Source: an uncultured Akkermansia sp. (GTDB lineage Bacteria > Verrucomicrobiota > Verrucomicrobiia > Verrucomicrobiales > Akkermansiaceae). Taken from it: a DNA stretch of 41,736 nt. The DNA is taken from assembly GCA_947629715.1 (NCBI GenBank), contig CANRET010000012.1, forward strand, positions 1 through 41,736, written 5' to 3'. Below are positions 15,740 through 24,037 of this stretch, piece after piece. A program made the position numbers and the translations under genes. The notes beneath the pieces were generated by a model, which saw only the letters and a list, made by a program, of their open reading frames with translations, did not search any database and was not told the DNA's origin. Within the stretch, counting starts at the first letter, position 1. Every line of letters starts with the position of its first letter.

Positions 15740-18528
15740 TGCCTGCTCTCAACTACACTCCCGGTTCTCTCATCCACGCCCGTGGCCGCGATTGGGTCAT
15801 TGAAAGCGACTCCTCACCGGAGCTGCTGCACCTGCGCCCACTTGCCGGTTCTGCTACCGAATCCTGCTGGCTTATCCCGGCTTTGGAACAGGAGGAGGAT
15901 GCCCCGGCTTCTGCCGTATTCCCTCCTCCCTCACCGGATCACCGTGGCAACCGTAACGAACTGAGATTGCTGCAGAACGCCATGCGTATGCGTATGCGTT
16001 CCGGTGCCGGTCCTTTTCGTTCCTTCGGCAATATCGCCGTGCAGCCCCGCACCTACCAGCTGGTACCCTTGCTCATGGCACTTCGTCAGCAGGTCATTCG
16101 CTTGTTGATAGCGGATGATGTGGGTATCGGTAAAACCATCGAGGCAGGGCTTATCGTGCGCGAACTGCTCGACCGTGGAGAAATCAGCCGTTTCTCTGTT
16201 CTTTGTCCGCCCAATCTGGCAGAACAGTGGCGCGAAGAATTGCAAACCCACTTCAATATCCGAGCGGTAGTCATCACTTCTTCCAGCATCACCCGACTTG
16301 AAAAACAGGTCCCTCCCGGTCTCTCTATCTTCGAGTACCACCCCTATACCATCATCAGTCTGGACTACATCAAGAGCGACCGCCACCGCGCCACCTTCTT
16401 GAACAAGGCCCCGGAATGCATCGTGGTGGACGAGGCCCACACCTGCACCTCCGTCACCGCCCGCAACCACCAGCGATACGACCTGCTGCGCACGCTGGCA
16501 GATGATGAGAAGCGCCACATACTTATGCTCACGGCTACGCCGCATTCCGGCATTGAGGAGGGATTCTACCATTTGCTGGGTCTGCTGGACCGTAAGTTCG
16601 AAGTCATGGGTGAGGTCGATCAGCGTCGGCGTAATTCCCTGCGCGAGGCTCTATCCCGCCATCTGGTCCAGCGTCGCCGCAAAGATATCCAACGCCTCTG
16701 GAAAGAGCAGGACGTGCTCCCTGAGAAGGAGACCGTGGAAATGACCTACCGCCTTACCGGACCATGGGGTGATTTCTTCGAAGAAGTACGCCAATACTGT
16801 TTGCACGAGGCTCAGTCGACCAATAATCGCATGATTTGGTACGCCATGCTGGCCATGTTGCGTTGTATCTCATCCAGTCCGGCCTCCGCCGTGTCCGCTC
16901 TGGAGGCTAAACTGCGCGGCGAGTTCCCGCCGGAATCGGAGGAGGAGTACACCTCCCACCTTGCAGACCCTTCCGATAACGACTCAGAGGACGACATCGA
17001 ACCGCCCGCTCCGGAGATAGGGCGCATCGAGGAATTATTGCGCAAAGCTCAGGATCTGAAACAGACCGCAGAGGATCCCAAGCTCGACAAGTTGCGCGTA
17101 GCAGTCAAGGCACTCCTCAAGGACAACTACCACCCCATCATCTTTTGTCAGTATATCAGCACAGCGGAATATGTGGCGGAAGCGCTGCAAAAGGCCTTCC
17201 CCAAGTATGCAATCCGTGCTATCACCGGCAAATTGTCTCCCGCAGAGCGTGCGGAAGGAGCGCAACTACTTATTGAACAGGAGAAGCGCATCCTTGTGGC
17301 TACCAACTGTCTCTCCGAAGGTATCAACCTGCAGAACGGCTTTGATGCCGTGGTGCACTACGATCTGGCATGGAACCCCACACGCCACGAACAGCGAGAG
17401 GGCCGCGTGGATCGATTCGGGCAGAAGAAAAAAGTGGTTCGCAGTCTCATGCTCTACGGGCAAGATAATCCTGTGGATGGTTTTATCCTCAAAGTCATCT
17501 TACGCAAGGCTGAAACCATCAGCAACGAGCTCGGTGTGCGCGTACCCGTTCCGGTGGACGAGAAGAAGACCGGCGAGGCCTTGGTGCACGCTTTGCTGCT
17601 CAACGATGAGAAACCGGCGGAAGCTCTCACTGAGCAAATGGTCCTCGATTTCGATGATTACAACATGCTCGATATCGCATGGAAAGATGCCTCTGCTGCC
17701 GATAAGACCCGCGTCACCACCTTTGCTCAACAGGCCTTGCAGCCCTCCGATGTCATGCCGGAGTATGAACGCATGGAAGAGCTTCTGGGTACCAAGGACG
17801 AACTGCGTCACTTCCTGCTGGAAACCTGCCATCGCTTCAAAGCACCACTAGAACCTCTGGCTCTGGAGGAAGATGCCTACAGCCTGCGCCTGTCCAACCT
17901 GCCGAAGGAGCTGGCTCGCCGCTTAATGGAGAACGGCATCCATGGCGACAAGAAAAACGCCTACCGTTTCAGCTTGCGCCCGGCCGGGTCGGAGCTGCCC
18001 TCGGTGTCTCGTGCGCATCCACTTGTTTCCACTATTGCGGACTATTTGGCAGAGTTGTCGCTGGACTCTCAGCCGGGCGAGTTTTCTCTCCCTCGCTGCG
18101 CTGTGGTACGCGTGAAGGATGCTGCCGTTCAGCAGCTCACCACGCTGTACAATCTGCGACTGCGTCACAATCTTACCTTCAGTAACGAGGGCCGCAACCG
18201 CCACTTCATGGCTGAGGAGCTGGTGACCCTCATTCGCGTAGGTTCCCTGCCGCTCCGCTTCGCCTCCGGAGTGGAACAACGGTTCTTCACGACACTGGCC
18301 CCGCAGGATAATGTGCCGGAAGCGGTGGCCAAGGTACAGCTCACCCAGGCTCTGAACCAGTGGCAGCATCTCCCAGTCGATGAGCTGCTGCAACAGCGTG
18401 CCAACGATCTGCTGCAGGACCATCTACGCGTGCGAGAGGCTGCTCGTCAGCGCTACGGCTCCGTCTCGGTCTCCTGCTGTACCCCGCCGGACCTTCTTTC
18501 CATTCTTATCTGTCAACCCGTTATCTGA
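15739..18528 (+). CDS. SNF2-family helicase (DrmD-like)
   Basis: This 929-residue SWI2/SNF2 ATPase resembles the HepA/RapA group and DISARM DrmD. It has the Walker A variant IADDVGIGKTIEAGLI (about 123-138), CIVVDEAHT (about 226-234), LMLTATPHSG (about 262) and, in the second RecA-like lobe, NCLSEGINLQNG and REGRVDRFGQ (about 550-560). Such enzymes translocate on double-stranded DNA; in DISARM, DrmD belongs to class 1 systems. The start was set at the ATG at 15739 because it shares TAATG with the upstream stop. A GTG at 15694 would give 15 extra residues with no support. An acidic insert (DPSDNDSEDDIEPPAPE, about 411-427) sits between the lobes. The next gene starts 8 nt after its stop. Confidence 0.9.
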   Translation: MPALNYTPGSLIHARGRDWVIESDSSPELLHLRPLAGSATESCWLIPALEQEEDAPASAVFPPPSPDHRGNRNELRLLQNAMRMRMRSGAGPFRSFGNIAVQPRTYQLVPLLMALRQQVIRLLIADDVGIGKTIEAGLIVRELLDRGEISRFSVLCPPNLAEQWREELQTHFNIRAVVITSSSITRLEKQVPPGLSIFEYHPYTIISLDYIKSDRHRATFLNKAPECIVVDEAHTCTSVTARNHQRYDLLRTLADDEKRHILMLTATPHSGIEEGFYHLLGLLDRKFEVMGEVDQRRRNSLREALSRHLVQRRRKDIQRLWKEQDVLPEKETVEMTYRLTGPWGDFFEEVRQYCLHEAQSTNNRMIWYAMLAMLRCISSSPASAVSALEAKLRGEFPPESEEEYTSHLADPSDNDSEDDIEPPAPEIGRIEELLRKAQDLKQTAEDPKLDKLRVAVKALLKDNYHPIIFCQYISTAEYVAEALQKAFPKYAIRAITGKLSPAERAEGAQLLIEQEKRILVATNCLSEGINLQNGFDAVVHYDLAWNPTRHEQREGRVDRFGQKKKVVRSLMLYGQDNPVDGFILKVILRKAETISNELGVRVPVPVDEKKTGEALVHALLLNDEKPAEALTEQMVLDFDDYNMLDIAWKDASAADKTRVTTFAQQALQPSDVMPEYERMEELLGTKDELRHFLLETCHRFKAPLEPLALEEDAYSLRLSNLPKELARRLMENGIHGDKKNAYRFSLRPAGSELPSVSRAHPLVSTIADYLAELSLDSQPGEFSLPRCAVVRVKDAAVQQLTTLYNLRLRHNLTFSNEGRNRHFMAEELVTLIRVGSLPLRFASGVEQRFFTTLAPQDNVPEAVAKVQLTQALNQWQHLPVDELLQQRANDLLQDHLRVREAARQRYGSVSVSCCTPPDLLSILICQPVI

Positions 18529-18536
18529 ACACTTCC

Positions 18537-21500
18537 ATGAGTATCTCCCGTTATTGTAAACACTATAATTTGCTGTTTTCGCCGGACCTCGTACAGCGTG
18601 TGTACGAGCGACAGCCTAAGTATGCCGTTCAGGTGGATAAAGGACTTTCCGTGCGCGATGAGGCGCAGCGGGCCTACCGTCTCGCACGTGCCGCCTGGCA
18701 CACGTGGCAGGCGGACGTTACCGAGACGCATCAGCGGCAATACATTTGCCATATTCTGGAAAAGGTACTAGGCTACTCCCACATGACGGAATGCCCCACC
18801 GGCGGCATCGCCCCGGAGGTGAAGGACACGCAGGATCTGTTCGGCCCCATTTTTAAGACCGATACAGACCCCGGAATGCACCTGTTTCCGATTTCTCTGC
18901 TATTGGGCGCCGGTACCAACAGTCCCGTGCTGCCGGTCATCATTGCCCCGGCAGATAAATCGCTGGATGACAAGATACGATTTGCCACCGGACAGCACCT
19001 CTCTGCTACTCAGATGATGCAGGCTTTCCTCAATGCGTCTGAATACTTTACGTGGGCTATCGTCACCAATGGCTGCAACTGGCGCTTGCTGCGCGACAAT
19101 CCCGCGCTCTCTCGCCCCTGTTATCTGGATATTGACCTTGACCGCCTGCTGGAGGATGAGGACAGCACCGCTTTCGATGGCCTTTTCTGGAACATATTGC
19201 ACGTTTCCCGCGCTGCCCGTCAGATTTCGGACAACGGCGAGACTTGTGTCTGGGAGTCATGGCGGCAGGATTTAGAGGAACACGGAACCCGCGCCCGCGA
19301 CGGTCTGCGCGAGGGTGTGGAAAATGCCATCTGCCAGTTGGGTACCGGTTTCCTGCAAGGGCACGGCTCAGGCAATGATGCCCTGAGAGCGGCCCTGCAA
19401 GATGGGACTCTCACCACACAAGCCTTCTATCAGGAGCTCATGCGCACGGTGTACCGCCTCATCTTCCTCACGGTACTGGAGAGTCGCAATATCCTGCACG
19501 AATACGACAAAACGCTCAAGGAACAGGCTATGCTCTACCACCGGGGCTACTCTATTTCTCGTCTCATTAAGCGGATGCTGAGAGAGGAAGCCGATTCCCG
19601 CCATGATGACCTCTGGCAGGCTCAGCTCATCGTCTTTCGCTCTCTGGCGAAGGATGGCGGCGAACCCGCGCTGGCCCTGCCCGCGCTGGGCGGTCTGTAC
19701 GATGCTCACCAATGCCAACTGCTGGATGCCTGCCGCCTGCCGAACAGTGCTTTCCTTGCGGCGCTGCGTTCCCTGTGCTGGACGAATACCGAGGGCAAGC
19801 GCACGCAGGTGGATTATGCTCACCTCGGCGCGGAGGAGCTGGGCTCCGTCTATGAAAGCCTGCTGGAGCTTACGCCCCGTATCTCCACCGAGCGGCAGAT
19901 TTTCTACTTCACAGGTGGCAGCTCCGACCCGGAAAAGGCCGCCAAAAAGCAGAAGGGCAATGCCCGCAAGCTCACCGGCTCCTACTATACTCCCACCTGT
20001 CTGGTAGAACAGGTGCTTAAGACCTCGCTCGACCCGCTGCTGGAGGACTGTTGCAAAAACCCCGTCTATGCGCAGCAGAAACTGCTCGCCCTGCGCGTCA
20101 TTGACCCCGCTTGCGGCTCCGGTCATTTCCTGCTGGGCGCTGCCCGCCGCATTGCGGAGAGGCTGGCAGATGCCCGTACCCCCGGTCAGATGGGCGGCGC
20201 TACACCTGATGTCTTCCACAGAGCCATGCACGAGGTTATCCGCCACTGCATTTACGGCGTGGACATCAACCCCATGGCGGTGGAGCTTGTGCGCATGAAT
20301 CTGTGGTTGGAAGGCTACGAGCCCGGCAAACCTCTCTCCTTCCTGGATGACCACTTGCGCTGCGGCGATTCCCTGCTGGGTCTTTTATCCGCAGAGACAT
20401 TCATGCAATTCCCCATACCCGGCGAGGCGTTCAAGCCCGCGCCTGGAGATGATAAGGCCGTCTGCAAGCAGCTGAAAAGCCAAAATCGGCAGAGTGCGCG
20501 CAATTACAGCAAATCGACTCACACGCTGGAGGAAGCTGCCGACCTCAAGGAACTTGAATCTGCGTATTCTGAAAACTCGCCTTCAGAGGTGCGTCAATAC
20601 GCCGGGCAATGGCAGGAAGTCATGCAGCAGCGCAATGCATCCAAACAGGCCGTGGCTGCCGATATCTGGTTGGGCGCTTTCCTCGTCCCCAAAAACAGCT
20701 CAAATAATGTGCCGACAACGGCGACCCTCAACAATTTTCGCAGCAATCCGTCCATAGCCGATGGCGATCCCGCCATACAAGCCGCTCGCCACGCCTGCCG
20801 CTCCGCCAATGCCTTCCACTGGTTCCTTGAGTTTCCGGAGGTGATGAAGAACGGCGGCTTTGATTGTGTGCTCGGCAACCCACCGTGGGAGAGGGTGAAG
20901 ATTCAGGAAAAGGAATGGTTTGCGAATACCTGTCCGAAAATTGCCGAATGCTCCAATACGAACACCCGGCGTCGCATGATTGAAGCCCTTTCAAAAGGGG
21001 AGCTTCCAGCCATGAATCCGGAGGCTCAAATTACGCTCTTTTCCCGTTTTCAAAATTCCCTGCGCGTCACGGCTGCTTCAAGCGCCTTCGTCCATATCGC
21101 CGGAGATCAAGGCGGCCGTTTTGCCCTCACAGGCGTCGGAGATGTCAATATGTTCGCTCTTTTTGCTGAGACCGCTTACCGCCTACGCAAAGACTCCGGC
21201 AGGATTGGTATCATCATTCCCACCAACATCATTACTGATATAAGCACTCATGTCTTCTTCAACCATCTCATCAGCAACAAACAGCTCCATGCAGTCTATG
21301 ATTTTAGAAATAATGAACTTTTCCCAAATGTTTGCAAAAATTATAAGTTTGCAATCTTATCCATAACCCCCTATTCTACCATAACTGACATTGCCTGCTA
21401 CATGACACACCCACGGCAACTGGATGAAAAAGAGCGCCATGTCCATGTGCAAGGAGAAGATTTGGCGCGTTTCAATCCCAACACAGGCACTTGCCCGCTA

Positions 21501-22469
21501 TTCCGCTGCGGCGCGGATGCTGAGCTGACGACGAAAATCTACCGCTCCGTTCCCATTCTCTGCAATGAGAAAACAGGGGAGAACTCGTGGGATGTATCAT
21601 TCGGTACCATGTTGCACATGTCCAACGACAGCCACCTCTTCCACGAAACAAGGGAAGAGGGGATGCTGCCGCTGTACGAGGGGAAGATGATTCACCACTA
21701 CGACCACCGCTTCAACACCTTCGAAACCACCGGAGGAAATGCGAAAGAAAACGAAGTAACCGCCGAGCAAAAACGCAACCCTCGTTTCGAACCCTCACCT
21801 CGCTACTGGGTGTACCGCGAGGATGTTCTGCGCAAGCTCCCGAAGTGTTGCAAGCAAGTCCCCGAGTGGTTGATCGGGTTCCGAGATATTACCAATGCCA
21901 CGAATGAGCGAACGTTTATCGTATCGTTTATACCATTTTCTGCGGTTGGACATACTATGCCAATCATTTTTTCAAAAGAACCACTAGGAAAGCAATGTGC
22001 ATTTGTTGCAAATGGCGCTTCTCTTGTTTTCGATTATATCGTCAGACAAAAATTAAGTGGTGTCCACATGACGTATTTCTACGTTGAGCAGCTTCCCTTT
22101 TTGCCACCGACCGCCTACAACAAACAGGATCTAGCATACATCAGTCAACGGGTGTTGGAACTGACGTACACCACCTACAGCATGCAGCCGTTGGCAAAGG
22201 CGTTGGGCTATGAGGGCGAACCGTTTGCATGGGACGAGGAGCGACGGTCTGAGCTGAAGGCCGAGCTGGATGCGTACTACGCAAAGTTGTATGGACTGAC
22301 GCGGGAAGAGTTGGCGTATATCCTCGATCCGACGGTGAAGTACCCTGGGAAATGCCCGACTGTGACATTCCCCGGCTTGCGCGCTAAAGAGGAGAGGAAG
22401 TACGGGGAATACCGAACGCAGCGGTTGGTGCTGGCCGCCTTCGACAACCTGAGTCAACAGGGAAAATAG
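18537..22469 (+). CDS. Eco57I-type N6-adenine DNA methyltransferase (DrmMI-like)
   Basis: This 1310-residue protein is a large class I SAM-dependent methyltransferase that would put N6-methyladenine on the host's own DNA. YYTPTCLVEQVLK (about 483-495) leads into motif I, VIDPACGSGHFLLGAARR (about 520-537). GVDINPMAVELVRMNLW holds the acidic SAM contact and CVLGNPPWER (about 777-786) is the catalytic NPPW. The remaining C-terminal half should contain the target recognition domain. Two AT-rich patches there (about 21295-21375 and 21900-22085) contrast with the GC-rich rest, suggesting exchange of specificity segments. I see no PD-(D/E)XK endonuclease motif in the N-terminal ~470 residues, so cleavage would have to come from partner proteins. 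Size and context match DISARM class 1 DrmMI; PglX of BREX is a related alternative, but no BREX partners are here. Confidence 0.9.
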   Translation: MSISRYCKHYNLLFSPDLVQRVYERQPKYAVQVDKGLSVRDEAQRAYRLARAAWHTWQADVTETHQRQYICHILEKVLGYSHMTECPTGGIAPEVKDTQDLFGPIFKTDTDPGMHLFPISLLLGAGTNSPVLPVIIAPADKSLDDKIRFATGQHLSATQMMQAFLNASEYFTWAIVTNGCNWRLLRDNPALSRPCYLDIDLDRLLEDEDSTAFDGLFWNILHVSRAARQISDNGETCVWESWRQDLEEHGTRARDGLREGVENAICQLGTGFLQGHGSGNDALRAALQDGTLTTQAFYQELMRTVYRLIFLTVLESRNILHEYDKTLKEQAMLYHRGYSISRLIKRMLREEADSRHDDLWQAQLIVFRSLAKDGGEPALALPALGGLYDAHQCQLLDACRLPNSAFLAALRSLCWTNTEGKRTQVDYAHLGAEELGSVYESLLELTPRISTERQIFYFTGGSSDPEKAAKKQKGNARKLTGSYYTPTCLVEQVLKTSLDPLLEDCCKNPVYAQQKLLALRVIDPACGSGHFLLGAARRIAERLADARTPGQMGGATPDVFHRAMHEVIRHCIYGVDINPMAVELVRMNLWLEGYEPGKPLSFLDDHLRCGDSLLGLLSAETFMQFPIPGEAFKPAPGDDKAVCKQLKSQNRQSARNYSKSTHTLEEAADLKELESAYSENSPSEVRQYAGQWQEVMQQRNASKQAVAADIWLGAFLVPKNSSNNVPTTATLNNFRSNPSIADGDPAIQAARHACRSANAFHWFLEFPEVMKNGGFDCVLGNPPWERVKIQEKEWFANTCPKIAECSNTNTRRRMIEALSKGELPAMNPEAQITLFSRFQNSLRVTAASSAFVHIAGDQGGRFALTGVGDVNMFALFAETAYRLRKDSGRIGIIIPTNIITDISTHVFFNHLISNKQLHAVYDFRNNELFPNVCKNYKFAILSITPYSTITDIACYMTHPRQLDEKERHVHVQGEDLARFNPNTGTCPLFRCGADAELTTKIYRSVPILCNEKTGENSWDVSFGTMLHMSNDSHLFHETREEGMLPLYEGKMIHHYDHRFNTFETTGGNAKENEVTAEQKRNPRFEPSPRYWVYREDVLRKLPKCCKQVPEWLIGFRDITNATNERTFIVSFIPFSAVGHTMPIIFSKEPLGKQCAFVANGASLVFDYIVRQKLSGVHMTYFYVEQLPFLPPTAYNKQDLAYISQRVLELTYTTYSMQPLAKALGYEGEPFAWDEERRSELKAELDAYYAKLYGLTREELAYILDPTVKYPGKCPTVTFPGLRAKEERKYGEYRTQRLVLAAFDNLSQQGK

Positions 22470-22484
22470 GAGGGAAAGCAGAAC

Positions 22485-23207
22485 ATGGACTCGATAGCCT
22501 TCGACACCTATCTCCGCACCGCTGCCTCGCGCAACGGCTGGGAGGTTTGCGAAAAAGACACGGACGGCGATGGATACCGGCTGAGCTCGACGGCGCACGA
22601 AGGGCTGCTGCACGTGCTGCAGGAAGGGGAGAAATTTTGCATCATCCCTGCCATGGCGGAGGTGCAGGTGGTGACACGGGAGGAGCTGGGGAAGACATTG
22701 CGGGAGCTGGTGAAAACCGATACCTCCCCCAAGGGCACGCCGCCCCTGCGCACGGAGCGCGAACAGATGATTCTGGCTCGCACTGCACAGCACCGCTACC
22801 GCAACGGGCTGGAAGCCCTATGGGGCGGCAGATGCGCCTGCACGGGCGTCGGCGTGGCGGAGCTGCTGCGCGCTAGCCATGCCAAGCCATGGAAAGACTG
22901 CACGGATGCCGAGAGGGTGGATCCATACAACGGCTTTTTGCTCGAAGCGCGCTACGATGCTCTGTTTGACCAGGGATATATCTCCTTCACCGATGAAGGC
23001 GAGCTCCTTATCTCCCCGAAACTGGCTGCGGCAGAGAGGCAAAAACTCGGACTCTTGCCGGGCCTGCATATCCACGGGCTTTCCCCTCGGCACCTTCCGT
23101 ATTTACACTGGCACCGAGAACACGTGTTTCTGGGGGCTGAAGGAAAAGAGGGTCTGGTCAATTTCGCTGGAGGAGTAATAGATTTGGCGTGTTTTAAGAA
23201 CAGATAG
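22485..23207 (+). CDS. HNH_2-family endonuclease
   Basis: This 240-residue protein has an uncharacterised N-terminal domain (about 1-85) and a C-terminal HNH_2 nuclease. The key residues are in CACTGVGVAELLRASHAKPW (Cys117, His132) and RVDPYNGFLLEARYDALFD (Asn149, Asp158, Asp162). HNH_2 proteins of this layout are frequent next to methyltransferases in restriction loci. Here it directly follows the Eco57I-type methylase (15 bp gap, AGGAGG at 22469-22474) and could be the cutting component. DISARM operons normally end with a PLD protein, DrmC, so this is a departure. The final residues (LACFKNR) lie where a decayed ISL3 transposase begins on the other strand, so the native C-terminus may have been altered. 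Confidence 0.87.
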   Translation: MDSIAFDTYLRTAASRNGWEVCEKDTDGDGYRLSSTAHEGLLHVLQEGEKFCIIPAMAEVQVVTREELGKTLRELVKTDTSPKGTPPLRTEREQMILARTAQHRYRNGLEALWGGRCACTGVGVAELLRASHAKPWKDCTDAERVDPYNGFLLEARYDALFDQGYISFTDEGELLISPKLAAAERQKLGLLPGLHIHGLSPRHLPYLHWHREHVFLGAEGKEGLVNFAGGVIDLACFKNR

Positions 23208-23931
23208 TTAATGTTATAGATGCCGCAGCATTTGCTTTGTATGCGTTTGATACCAGCATTAAGGGATTTTATCTTGGCTGAGTTAATTTTGTGACGAATG
23301 CCGTTGAGCACTTCTTTGAAACAGCAACTGATGCCACGTGCAAAGTTGATGAGGGGCTTTACTTATGATTGGGCCGCCATGGATATCCAACGTATAAGAC
23401 TCAATGAAGCCTCATTCTCACTGTCTTGCATGAAGACAGCACGAAACTGCTCTCTCATGGTGTAAACCTTATAAGGAGGGATGTTGTAGCAAAGCAGTTC
23501 AAGTTATCGCTTGCCGTCTTGATCAAGTTTGTCGGGAGCTTTGAGCAGGATGTAGCGCATCCCTGTAGCTTAGACGCTTCATCTCCTTCTCTGAAGAGAG
23601 AGAGTCGCGTTTTATCCACAACTTTGTTCATGTTGCTCGCAAGGTGGAAAGCATCAAAACAGACGATGCGGGAGATATTCTAATGCTATGGCTCGATAAG
23701 TATTGGAGCGATCACAATAGTTGGCAAATCCAAAACGTTAATGACTTTCTTGGTATGCAAACAAGGGGGACTCCCGCAGCGCGGACAATTAAAAGTCAGT
23801 TCTGAATTAACGTGCAGCTTGACAAGTACACCCTCATCGCACAAAATAGGCTCATCGGCACTCCAACCACAGCATTCATAAAGTGATTTGATCATAACAC
23901 TATTCTGCAACGAGTGTTGCAGAGAATGCAA
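23200..23931 (-). pseudogene. Decayed ISL3-family transposase
   Basis: On the minus strand, broken frames spell a transposase in order. First comes an N-terminal zinc-finger part with FNCPRCGSPP and INVLDLPTI (from 23931), stopped at 23686. A piece with RIVCFDAFHLASNMNKVVDK follows (about 23675-23600), which carries the ISL3 DDE-type Asp. A third piece is MREQFRAVFMQDSENE (about 23457), and the last is INSAKIKSLNAGIKRIQSKC followed by CGIYNINYLFL (to about 23200). Stops and frameshifts separate them, so it is not functional. The 3' end touches the end of the HNH gene. Terminal inverted repeats were not found. It marks an old insertion at the right flank of the DISARM-like operon. Confidence 0.8.
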
Positions 23932-24037
23932 GGCTGAAGTGCCGATTTTTTATCTTATCCCTTTAGTATCTGTCTCAGCGAATCTGCCGGAAACAAAAAA
24001 ATCACCAAAAGAAAAACCATACAAACCAATCAACAAC

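Noticed and set aside
18537-22469. BREX PglX methylase
   Set aside because: No BREX partners such as PglZ or BrxC are present in the window.
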